Shown here: piece after piece, positions 1 through 7,358 of the stretch | Layout of the letters: each line of letters opens with the position of its first letter | Numbering within the stretch: the stretch's first letter is position 1 | NCBI GenBank assembly: GCA_002412625.1 | Contig: DHVK01000056.1 | Span: 1-24,817 of the forward strand | Length of the DNA stretch: 24,817 bases | Direction: 5' to 3' | From: Cloacimonetes bacterium UBA5210 | GTDB taxonomy: Bacteria > Cloacimonadota > Cloacimonadia > Cloacimonadales > Cloacimonadaceae | Notes under the pieces: model-generated | What the model was told of the DNA's origin: nothing | Database searches by the model: none | The model's input: only the letters and a program-made list of their open reading frames with translations | Translations under genes and position numbers: made by a program

Positions 1-25
1 GCGCAGAAAGCATTCTGGGCAAACT

Positions 26-50
26 AAAAAGGGGACGGTTCCCCGTCCCC
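26..50 (-). terminator. Intrinsic terminator of the hcp operon
   Basis: A perfect 8-bp stem (GGGGACGG / CCGTCCCC, positions 31-38 and 43-50) closes a 4-nt loop. Read on the minus strand it is followed at once by TTTTTAG (26-30 onward). It begins 23 nt past the stop codon of hcp, the expected place for a factor-independent terminator. Confidence 0.85.
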
Positions 51-72
51 GGCTTCGATTAATAATATTTGA

Positions 73-1722
73 TTACGCCATCATTGCCGCGATGTCATCA
101 TCCGCATTGGTGGTTTGCTTCAGGCCAAAGGTATCGATGATCACCTTGGCGACGCTCGGAGAAAGGAATCCGGGCAGGGTCGGGCCAACCTGGATATTCT
201 TGAAACCAAGATACAGAAGCGCCAGCAGAACCGCTACGGCTTTCTGTTCATACCAGCCAAGGTCAAAAGAAATCGGGAGGTCATTGACGTCTTCCAAACC
301 AAAAGCTTCTTTCAGTTTCAAAGCGATGACCGCCAGAGAATAGGAATCGTTACACTGTCCTGCATCAAGGATACGCGGGATGCCGCCGATATCGCCGAGA
401 TTGAGTTTGATATAACGGTATTTCGCGCAACCGGCAGTGAGGATCACGGTGTCTTTGGGAAGCTTTTCCGCTACTTCGGTGAAGTATTTGCGGGAAGGCA
501 TGCGGCCATCGCAACCCGCCATCACCACGAAACGCTTGATCGCGCCGGATTTCACGGCATCAACCACTTTATCTGCCAGAGACAACACTGTGGCATGGGC
601 AAAGCCGCCAACTATCTCTCCGGTCTCAATCTCTTTGGGGGCCTTGCATTTCAGTGCGGCTTCGATAACGGGACTGAAATCTTTCGGCTTGCCGTCTTGA
701 CGGTCGGCGATATGCTTGGCACCGGGATAACCCGCCATACCAGTGGTGAAGAAACGATCCAGATAGGTGTTTTCTTTACGCAGCGGCACGATACAGTTTG
801 TGGTCATCAGGATAGCACCGTTGAAGTTTTCGAAATCTTCCAACTGATGCCACCAGGAGGAGCCGTAGTTACCGTGGAAGTGTTTGAACTTCTTGAAGGC
901 AGGATAGTAATTCGCGGGCAGCATTTCACTGTGGGTGTAGATATCGATGCCCTTATCTTCGGTTTGGATCAACAGCTCTTCAAAGTCTTTCAGATCATGT
1001 CCCGAGACCAGGATGCCGGGACGTGTGCCCACGCCCAGGTTCACATGCGTAGGTTCCGGATTACCGTAGGTGGTGGTATTGGCTTCATCAAGCTTCGCCA
1101 TCACCTTCACCGCGTGTTCTCCGGTCTTCAGCACCATCGCCACCAGTTGGTCTGCAGTCAGGCTGTCATCGATCGTAGCGGCAAGGCCTTCCATGATGAA
1201 TTTGTTTACATCGTCATCCACAAAGCCCAGCATCGCAGCATGATCGCCATAGGCAGCGATGCCTTTCAGGCCGTAGGTGATAGTCTCGCGCAAGCTGCGC
1301 ACATCTTCGTTTTCGGTTCTCAGCACACCCACTTTGGTGGCAAAATCGGCATACTGATCTTTGGAAATCTTGAAGGTCGCGGCTTCGGGGCACTGTCCGC
1401 ATTTATCGCCGATCAGGGCACAAAGCTCTTCCTTGCGTTTATCTCTGAGATTCAGAGCCTTAGCGATCAAGCCGGTGATGACAACTTCATCGAAGTTCGC
1501 ATTGGTTATGGTAGTAAATAGCCCTTGCATTACGAAGACGGCATCTTCAGGATAGTATTTGCCTTCCTGAATCAGTTTGTGATCCACATGGGCAAGGCCG
1601 CGCAGACTGTAGATAAGAAGATCCATGTAGTTCGCCAGAGTATCCGGCTTTCCACATACGCCACGCATGGTGCATCCCATATTTCGGGAAGTTTCCTGAC
1701 ATTGATAACAAAACATACTCAT
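73..1722 (-). CDS. hcp: Hydroxylamine reductase / hybrid cluster protein (Hcp, class I)
   Basis: Cytoplasmic Fe-S enzyme of 549 aa. Family members reduce hydroxylamine in vitro and are now mostly viewed as NO reductases for nitrosative stress. The N-terminus has four Cys at 5, 8, 17 and 23 (Cx2Cx8Cx5C), the class I spacing that holds a cubane cluster. All eight hybrid-cluster ligands are visible by eye alignment to Desulfovibrio Hcp: H242, E266, C310, C404 (the persulfide Cys), C432, C457, E492 and K494. Length is normal for class I. The start is supported by AAGGAG 7 nt before the ATG. It is the last gene of a four-gene operon, 21 nt after the cupin gene, and is followed by a strong terminator. 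No Hcr-type reductase is adjacent, so the ferredoxin-like protein upstream is a plausible electron donor (inference). Confidence 0.97.
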   Translation of the reverse strand: MSMFCYQCQETSRNMGCTMRGVCGKPDTLANYMDLLIYSLRGLAHVDHKLIQEGKYYPEDAVFVMQGLFTTITNANFDEVVITGLIAKALNLRDKRKEELCALIGDKCGQCPEAATFKISKDQYADFATKVGVLRTENEDVRSLRETITYGLKGIAAYGDHAAMLGFVDDDVNKFIMEGLAATIDDSLTADQLVAMVLKTGEHAVKVMAKLDEANTTTYGNPEPTHVNLGVGTRPGILVSGHDLKDFEELLIQTEDKGIDIYTHSEMLPANYYPAFKKFKHFHGNYGSSWWHQLEDFENFNGAILMTTNCIVPLRKENTYLDRFFTTGMAGYPGAKHIADRQDGKPKDFSPVIEAALKCKAPKEIETGEIVGGFAHATVLSLADKVVDAVKSGAIKRFVVMAGCDGRMPSRKYFTEVAEKLPKDTVILTAGCAKYRYIKLNLGDIGGIPRILDAGQCNDSYSLAVIALKLKEAFGLEDVNDLPISFDLGWYEQKAVAVLLALLYLGFKNIQVGPTLPGFLSPSVAKVIIDTFGLKQTTNADDDIAAMMA

Positions 1723-1743
1723 CTGTTTTCTCCTTGTTGAATA

Positions 1744-2061
1744 TTATGGTTTGGGCATTTTGATGACGAGGATGCGCATGACGCTGTCACCCTCATTGGT
1801 GAGTGCATGGGGAATATCTTTGGGGCTATCGATCACTGTGCCTACGGGGAAGCTGCTACTTTCTTCACCGATGGTCACCGTGGCAGTTCCTTCCAGCACG
1901 AAGAATGCGACGTTAACCGGGGTTTTATGAGCCTTCAGATGGGCTTTGGGCTCGAATTCGATAAGGACAATTTCGCCTTCCGGCTGGCTGTATATCTTGG
2001 TGCCAACCATTCCATTAGCGTTCAGCACGGGGGTTATTTCTTTATAATATCGGCTTTCCAT
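1744..2061 (-). CDS. Small cupin-domain protein
   Basis: Single-domain beta-barrel cupin of 105 aa, probably cytoplasmic. Cupin motif 1 lies at about residues 37-58, ending in VLEG, and motif 2 at 74-85 (GTVIDSPKDIPH). By eye, H45 and H85 occupy usual metal positions. The second His of the HxH pair is replaced (T47) and the motif-1 Glu is absent (N50/V51), so metal binding may be weak or different; H41 could compensate. I chose the ATG at 2061 rather than an upstream in-frame ATG because AAGGAG sits 6 nt before it, overlapping the stop codon of the preceding ferredoxin gene. It lies between the ferredoxin and hcp, so a role in the same stress response is likely, but its substrate cannot be told from sequence. 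Confidence 0.88.
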   Translation of the reverse strand: MESRYYKEITPVLNANGMVGTKIYSQPEGEIVLIEFEPKAHLKAHKTPVNVAFFVLEGTATVTIGEESSSFPVGTVIDSPKDIPHALTNEGDSVMRILVIKMPKP

Positions 2062-2071
2062 TTTTATCTCC

Positions 2072-2887
2072 TTAGATGATCTGACCATCAACGCTGATCA
2101 TGTTCACTTTTACGAAATGCATTTTGCCACTCTGTTCCAAAGCCTTCTTCAGCAGAATCTCTGTTCCTCCGCAGCAAGGTACTTCCATGCGCACGATGGT
2201 CACGCTCTTAATCGTATGCAGCGTAAATATCTGCGCCAGTTTGTCGATATATCTTTCTAAATCCTGATCCAATTTCGGGCAGAATGTGATCACCACTTTG
2301 CCTTTCATGAAGCGGCGGTGAAAATCACCATAAGCATACGGCACGCAATCTGCTGAAATCAAGAGTTCCGCATTATCAAAGTATTGAGCAGCGGGATTGA
2401 TCAGGCTAAGCTGAACCGGCCACTGCCGCAGTTCGGAGTGCCCCGGACCACTGCTGGTCTGCGCGGAAGCCTGGGGCTCGATCTTCTTGGCATGGGTTCC
2501 GCTGCAACCGCAGGCCATGGTTTCTTCCTGCGTTAGAGCATCCACATCATAGCCATGGGCTTTCAAAATATCCAGAGCCTGGCCATAAAACTTCATTTCT
2601 CCATGGGATTTCAGATGATGCAGATGCGCCTTGATGGTGTTGGCTCCGGCTTTCATGATGTTTTCCATCACCAGAGCTTCGCTATATGGCTCCGCTTCCC
2701 GTTCTTCCACCAAGATTGCCCCCTGCTGACAAGTGCCGATGCAGGCACCCAGCCCGTCGCAAAACAAATCGCTGATCAAGCGGGCTTTCCCATCGATCAC
2801 TTGCAGAGCTCCTTCCGGACATCCGGGAATGCAGAGACCGCAGCCATTGCACTTTGCTTCGTCGATTTTGATAATCTGACGCTTCAT
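2072..2887 (-). CDS. 4Fe-4S ferredoxin-like protein with Cys-rich C-terminal domain
   Basis: A 271-aa protein with an N-terminal ferredoxin fold. The first cluster motif is complete: C13, C16, C19 and C23-P. The second motif has C43, C49 and C53, but Leu46 stands where the second Cys is expected (CDGLGAC), so this site may hold a 3Fe cluster, use another ligand, or be lost. The C-terminal part (about 120-271) is not a standard ferredoxin; it has further Cys at 126, 128, 181, 203 and a C238-C239 pair in PCCGG, which could bind another metal or act in redox. Its ATG overlaps the TetR stop by 4 nt, implying translational coupling. Placed upstream of hcp, it probably passes electrons to Hcp or senses redox state (inference). 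Confidence 0.85.
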   Translation of the reverse strand: MKRQIIKIDEAKCNGCGLCIPGCPEGALQVIDGKARLISDLFCDGLGACIGTCQQGAILVEEREAEPYSEALVMENIMKAGANTIKAHLHHLKSHGEMKFYGQALDILKAHGYDVDALTQEETMACGCSGTHAKKIEPQASAQTSSGPGHSELRQWPVQLSLINPAAQYFDNAELLISADCVPYAYGDFHRRFMKGKVVITFCPKLDQDLERYIDKLAQIFTLHTIKSVTIVRMEVPCCGGTEILLKKALEQSGKMHFVKVNMISVDGQII

Positions 2888-3471
2888 TTCTTTACCTCTA
2901 TCAGTTTTATTATTGTATCGAGTTGAGCCTGACCTTCGGTGTTCAGGTCAAATGCATGCTTGCTGAAATTCCATTGAGTTACCATCAGACGCATGGAGCC
3001 GACTACGATCCGAAACAAATGCATCGGATTCAGATCGTCCCTGATGGTCCCGTCTCGCTGACCCTGCATGATGTAGCCCATCACTTCGTCACGATGGATA
3101 TGCATGATGGAGAGCAGATATTCTTCAAAGGAGTGATCGTTTTTGAACAGCTCCTCACTAAACATCACCATCGCCAGATCCGGATCTTGTGAAAACAACT
3201 CGTAGCGGTCCATCACAAAGCTGCGGACCTTTTCTATTGGACTCAGCTGCTGGGCATTGATGCGCTGAATAACTTCGCAGGAAATGTGTTCAAAGTAGCA
3301 AAGGATCATGCGGATAAGGTCTTTCTTGCTATCAAAATGGCGATACAATGCCGCATCGGTGATCCCAAGGCTAAAGGCCAGATTCTTTGTGGTCAGCTTT
3401 TCATAACCCTGCTGAGCAATCACCTGAATTGCGGCTTTCACGATCTCCATTTGTCTTTTTGTAACGTTCAT
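2884..3471 (-). CDS. TetR/AcrR-family transcriptional regulator
   Basis: A 195-aa protein of typical TetR length. The N-terminal DNA-binding domain spans about residues 5-55, with the helix-turn-helix at 25-46 (LTTKNLAFSLGITDAALYRHF), which carries the family's usual YRHF end. The C-terminal helical region (about 60-190) would bind ligand and dimerise; its ligand is unknown. AAAGGATG lies just before the ATG and a 20-bp near-palindrome lies 20 nt upstream, so autoregulation is likely. It is the first gene of the tetR-ferredoxin-cupin-hcp operon, whereas hcp is more often described under HcpR, NsrR or FNR-type control. Confidence 0.92.
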   Translation of the reverse strand: MNVTKRQMEIVKAAIQVIAQQGYEKLTTKNLAFSLGITDAALYRHFDSKKDLIRMILCYFEHISCEVIQRINAQQLSPIEKVRSFVMDRYELFSQDPDLAMVMFSEELFKNDHSFEEYLLSIMHIHRDEVMGYIMQGQRDGTIRDDLNPMHLFRIVVGSMRLMVTQWNFSKHAFDLNTEGQAQLDTIIKLIEVKK

Positions 3472-3491
3472 TCTTTCATCCTTTGGGGTGC

Positions 3492-3511
3492 GTTAGTAAG
3501 CACTCACTAAC
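3492..3511. promoter_or_regulatory. Probable TetR operator
   Basis: GTTAGTAAGCACTCACTAAC is an interrupted palindrome: 7 of 10 base pairs of the dyad match, including six contiguous outer pairs (GTTAGT/ACTAAC). It lies 20 nt upstream of the tetR ATG. Its size and symmetry fit TetR-family operators. A weak promoter can be drawn around it on the minus strand (TTGCCA at 3540-3535, TAGTTT at 3518-3513), with the operator directly downstream. I am confident about the palindrome and less so about the exact promoter. Confidence 0.7.
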
Positions 3512-4092
3512 AAAACTAAGCAAGTAGCGTTTTTTGGCAAGTATTTTTTTTCAAGTTTTCCATTTTTTAGACTGAAGATTGCGTATAATACATTGTTATA
3601 TATGGCTATAGAATATATAGTATTTTAATGTGCATTTGCCGTTTTCAGGTCCGGATTCACTGGTGGAATGATCCGGGTGATCCTGGTTTTTTGGGATATA
3701 AGCCCCCGGCTTTGTGCCCACCTTCCGCATTTGTTGCCCTATGCTCAAGCTGTTCTTAAGCTGTTATTCTCGCATGAGCATAGCATAATATCGCCTTTAA
3801 CTGCGCTTAACATCACTTGAGGAAACTGAGCTGGGGCTATGAGTCAAGACAGTTTACCATCCCCGGCTCCCCATATAGAGGATCTGGCCAGTTCCTCACC
3901 TGCTTTAAATTCTGCAATATTTATCCAAAATAAGGTTGCACTCAAGAAGCAATATCAGATAAGGGCTTTCGGATGTTTGTTGATATTCCTCGACACAGTT
4001 TAACCCCAGATTTGAACTTAGATCTTGCCAAATTGCACTCTTGAATTACTTTGTGCACAGAAATTACGTCAACATCGGAAGGAAAGATATAG
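3512..4092. other. Gene-free stretch between the hcp operon and a small membrane protein
   Basis: No convincing coding region on either strand. Positions 3541-3640 are very AT-rich, with a TATAAT at 3584-3589 but no good -35 partner. An 8-bp inverted repeat (TATGCTCA 3740-3747, TGAGCATA 3775-3782) encloses a short direct repeat, AAGCTGTT (3748-3755 and 3759-3766). I cannot match this to a known RNA or riboswitch. A minus-strand frame at 3942-4217 is antisense to the gene at 4093 and looks like chance. Confidence 0.5.
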
Positions 4093-4485
4093 ATGAGACA
4101 CAGTGCACAGAACAAGCAGATTGCAAAAAAGCAATATAACCAGTTAGGATACTTGCAGCCAAAGCTGCTGCTTCGCGCCGGGACACAATTAGGCATAATG
4201 ATTTTGTTTACGATCATTTTGCTGATCCAGCTGGACAGCGATGCCGGTTATTCCGCCCTAAGGGTTATGGGCAGCACATATCTCCCCCACTCTTCGGTCT
4301 TCACGACCGAGCCGATGGAGGAAGAGAGTGTTCCAAACACCACTTCTCAGGGCAGAGATAATCGCTCTCAGCCTCTGTTTGGCTTCATCCCCATCTATGT
4401 GGCTGTGCTGAGTCTGGTAATCCTGTTTGTAGTATTCGGGGGCAATATCATCCTCTATCTGTATGGCACGGGTAAACTGCGCTGA
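4093..4485 (+). CDS. Hypothetical protein with two transmembrane segments
   Basis: A 130-aa protein I do not recognise. It has a basic N-terminus (about 1-25), a hydrophobic helix at about 26-48, a polar linker of about 55 residues with an acidic patch, and a second hydrophobic helix at about 104-127, ending in a short basic tail (GKLR). This suggests a small inner-membrane protein with N- and C-termini on the cytoplasmic side and an exported linker. AAGGAA lies 8 nt before the ATG, supporting translation. Its TGA stop directly abuts the stop of the convergent metallopeptidase gene; the two stops form TGATCA with no spacer. Function unknown; it could also be a chance frame, but the RBS and paired helices argue against that. 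Confidence 0.62.
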   Translation: MRHSAQNKQIAKKQYNQLGYLQPKLLLRAGTQLGIMILFTIILLIQLDSDAGYSALRVMGSTYLPHSSVFTTEPMEEESVPNTTSQGRDNRSQPLFGFIPIYVAVLSLVILFVVFGGNIILYLYGTGKLR

Positions 4486-7155
4486 TCAAAAGTCCATGCC
4501 GAGGATAAGCTCGGCAAAGTTCTTCCCCTCTTTAGTTTTACCTGCTCTCACTCCGGCATTCATTGTCCCCATGAATGCCAAGCCAAATTCTCCGATCAGC
4601 CCTGCTCCATAGGAGTAATGTTCCAGATAACTGAGGTTTTCTTCAGGCTTTGCCAGGTCGTAGAAAAAGCCCAAGTGAACATCTTCGACATACATCTGCG
4701 GGTTCCACACGCCGCTGCGGATTTTCAACAAGGGGAAATAGACCGTATTGCGCAGGGTCAAACCTTTGTTTGCCAATAGTTCACCATCGTAACCACGGAT
4801 CGGATAAAACACTTCATCGGAGGGCGCATCCGGATCATAACCCAGGTTCAGGATGCTGTTCAATTCTGCATTGATCGGGAGCTTCTGCCTAAGTGAAAGC
4901 TGTCCCTGCCAGCCCAGGCGATCCCGGTCGGACAAATTCAGATCCGTGGATTCCCAGAACATGATATTGCGGATCCCGGCCTGACCGGTTGACCATGAAA
5001 AGCCTTGACTGATAAATGGATAAGCCTGTTTCCGACCGAAATCCTGCCAGGTTTTGAGCCCCAGGCCCAAATTGAAGCTGTTGAGACCGTAATTCTGCCG
5101 ACGTAAAAGACTGACGGATTGATTCAGGACGATGGTCAGATCATCGTCCGTGCTTACCACCAATTCCTGATTGACCGGGTTCAGCAAGCGGCTGCTGAGC
5201 ATGAAGTCCCCAATTACTTTTTTGCGAAAGGTGTCGTACACGGCGGCAATCTGCCACTGAGGAAAATCTCCCACAGCGTCTGCACCAACCAAGATCGCGC
5301 CCACGGCAAGAGAATCAGCAGTGCCATATATCTGCGGAAGCCGCAGCATGCGAGGGTTCAACAAGTGCCCGATGTTTGGGCTATAATCTCCGTGGTGAAT
5401 CGGTGTGCCGTCTTCTAATGCACTTTGGCTGCCAAAGCTTGCTTTGGAAAAAGGTGCCGGCGCTCTCTTAAAAACAGGAATGTTTGGCTCCACATAGTTT
5501 GGAGATGTGCTGTACAAATCAGCACCCTGAGCGTTTAGCCCCAGATAATACAGCTCGCCGGAATCGGTCAACACCGGGGAATTCAGATAATCCGAGGAAC
5601 CGTATTCCCGAACTTTTCGAGACTTCAGATCCATTTCAAAGCCTCTCAGTTCGTCGTTGAACACCGCATTGTAGATCAGTTTTCCTTCTCTTGCATAGAG
5701 CAGGGTCTCCGTGCTGGGACTGTTTACAACTGTGGTCAATCTGCCGTTTTCCAGCATGAAGATCCCGCTGTTGCTCCAATGAGGTTTCGCGTTCAGATAG
5801 ATTTCGCCATTTAACTCACAGATCCCGTGAATCAGTTCTTCTCCCTGATAGAGCGTCTTCTTGCTCTGTGAGACGGGGTCGTATTCAAAAAGGACAGAGC
5901 CGCGGTATAGCGGGGTGTCTTCGGCAATCAGGATGCGTCCGTTTGCTATTGCCAAAAAAGCCCGCACTTGCCCTTCATAGAGCAAATCCGAATTCATCCC
6001 GGATTTTCGCAGCAACTGGGTTACGGCTCCGTAACCATCGTTTTCCTTGTTGGCAAAACCCTTCCGGTACTCGTTTCGGCTGTAGAATACCTCATTGCCC
6101 AGAATCTGGTAGCCCGCGGGGAAATCCGTGGCTTGGCGCAGGATTTCTACCGGTTTGGACCCGGGGCTGTTCACATCCAAGCGCATCAGGCTGTTGTGCG
6201 AGAAGGTACTTCCGGGCCCTGTTTTGCTGCCGATATTGCGAGTATAATACAGTGATCCGTTGTGGTACGACAGGTCTGATTTGCGCCAGCCGTCCGTGGT
6301 AATCTGCTCACGCTGTAGGGGTTTCAGCTTGGCTTTTTCATCCGCCTGCCATAACGCCCAAAGCGAATCCAAGGACATCCCGTAGGCATTACGAAAGGCT
6401 GGATCCAGCGCCAACGCCGGGGTTACCCCGTTTGTGTAGGCCGCGATGCGCGAGGAGTTGTCCCGATACAGATCCGTGAATTTATCTTCTCCGAATCTCT
6501 CTGCCAGAAAGCGGTGAAAGCTGCCGCCAAAGACATAGTAATGCGCCAGAGGAGTGTCGGAGGAATAGTAAGAAGCTTTGGTGGGTGAAGGCAGTTTGTT
6601 TTCCCGTGCCAGGGCAGAAATGATCGCGGAATAATAACCACTGTTCATTCTTCCGGCATGCTCTGAGAGTTTGGACTCTCCATACACGGTAATCCCCTCG
6701 GTCATCCACATCGGTTGGTGAAGTTGCACGTACAGAATGTTACCGAACAGAGTGCGCAGGATCGCCGGTAAGCCGCTTTCGTGGCTAAGTTGAAGCTGAT
6801 GGATGTATTCATGGGATGCCACGATCTGAAACCAATCTTCTCCAAAAGCCAGCTCATCACTGGTGGGAGGATACATATAGAGCCCGATCACATTCCCGAC
6901 TGGATTGGCAAAGCCGTTCACCAGGTTGCCCATATCTTCCAGTTTAATTGCCGCGCGGGGATAATCATTGCCTACCATCTGTTCAAGGCGGGGACGGTAG
7001 TGCTCCAGCACCTGCAGCGCGTGCAGGGCCTCATCTTCCATGCCACTACGGTAATAAACCATGAACTTGTCCGTTGCCATGGTTTTGACCGAGGCCACGG
7101 CCAGAATCGGCGACACTAGTAGGGTCAGAAGCAGTATCAATCTTATCTTATCCAT
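4486..7155 (-). CDS. Outer-membrane zinc metallopeptidase (HExxH...E) with propeller-like and barrel domains
   Basis: An 889-aa envelope protein. Residues 1-19 form a signal peptide (cleavage near ILA-VAS). The peptidase domain (about 25-275) has HEYIH at 115-119 and WMTEG at 150-154, so H115, H119 and E153 would bind zinc with E116 catalytic. This is the gluzincin/peptidase-MA pattern. Residues about 285-560 are rich in short beta repeats (NGSLYYTR, NGEIYLN, SGELYYLG types) as in a TolB/PD40-like propeller. Residues about 605-889 have alternating strands with aromatic girdles and end in LILGMDF; a terminal Phe is the classic outer-membrane barrel signal. AAAGGA lies 7 nt before the ATG. It is divergent from the giant C25-PPAD gene, sharing 203 bp of upstream DNA. 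Substrate unknown; a surface protease anchored by its own barrel is inferred. Confidence 0.85.
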   Translation of the reverse strand: MDKIRLILLLTLLVSPILAVASVKTMATDKFMVYYRSGMEDEALHALQVLEHYRPRLEQMVGNDYPRAAIKLEDMGNLVNGFANPVGNVIGLYMYPPTSDELAFGEDWFQIVASHEYIHQLQLSHESGLPAILRTLFGNILYVQLHQPMWMTEGITVYGESKLSEHAGRMNSGYYSAIISALARENKLPSPTKASYYSSDTPLAHYYVFGGSFHRFLAERFGEDKFTDLYRDNSSRIAAYTNGVTPALALDPAFRNAYGMSLDSLWALWQADEKAKLKPLQREQITTDGWRKSDLSYHNGSLYYTRNIGSKTGPGSTFSHNSLMRLDVNSPGSKPVEILRQATDFPAGYQILGNEVFYSRNEYRKGFANKENDGYGAVTQLLRKSGMNSDLLYEGQVRAFLAIANGRILIAEDTPLYRGSVLFEYDPVSQSKKTLYQGEELIHGICELNGEIYLNAKPHWSNSGIFMLENGRLTTVVNSPSTETLLYAREGKLIYNAVFNDELRGFEMDLKSRKVREYGSSDYLNSPVLTDSGELYYLGLNAQGADLYSTSPNYVEPNIPVFKRAPAPFSKASFGSQSALEDGTPIHHGDYSPNIGHLLNPRMLRLPQIYGTADSLAVGAILVGADAVGDFPQWQIAAVYDTFRKKVIGDFMLSSRLLNPVNQELVVSTDDDLTIVLNQSVSLLRRQNYGLNSFNLGLGLKTWQDFGRKQAYPFISQGFSWSTGQAGIRNIMFWESTDLNLSDRDRLGWQGQLSLRQKLPINAELNSILNLGYDPDAPSDEVFYPIRGYDGELLANKGLTLRNTVYFPLLKIRSGVWNPQMYVEDVHLGFFYDLAKPEENLSYLEHYSYGAGLIGEFGLAFMGTMNAGVRAGKTKEGKNFAELILGMDF

Positions 7156-7267
7156 AATTGGTTCCTTTGTGCGATTTTTATCAGGAAATTGAGAGCTGCA
7201 AAATTGGTCAAGAGTTTATTGATAATCTGGGGGATTGGCTGTTTTTTTGCTTGACGATATTGCATGA

Positions 7268-7284
7268 AGTGTAAGGGATACACT
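7268..7284. promoter_or_regulatory. Inverted repeat in the shared upstream region of two peptidase genes
   Basis: AGTGTA-AGGGA-TACACT is a perfect 6-bp dyad with a 5-bp spacer. It lies 11 nt after a TTGACG (7251-7256) that resembles a -35 box, and 75 nt before the start of the giant secreted protein. The 203-bp interval (7156-7358) must hold promoters for both divergent genes. This dyad is the only clear candidate for an operator; no good -10 box could be assigned. Confidence 0.4.
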
Positions 7285-7358
7285 CATAGAAAGAATACCG
7301 ACCTACTATAAGGCAGAGTCTCTTATCAGTTGGGATGTCTTGCCAAGAAGGAGCGTTT

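Noticed and set aside
115..1521. Long plus-strand frame of 468 codons opposite hcp
   Set aside because: It is exactly antisense to a gene with every Hcp ligand, has a His/Phe/Gly-rich composition typical of antisense frames, and has no ribosome binding site.
3942..4217. Minus-strand frame of 91 codons
   Set aside because: Overlaps the small membrane-protein gene on the other strand, lacks a ribosome binding site and matches nothing I know.
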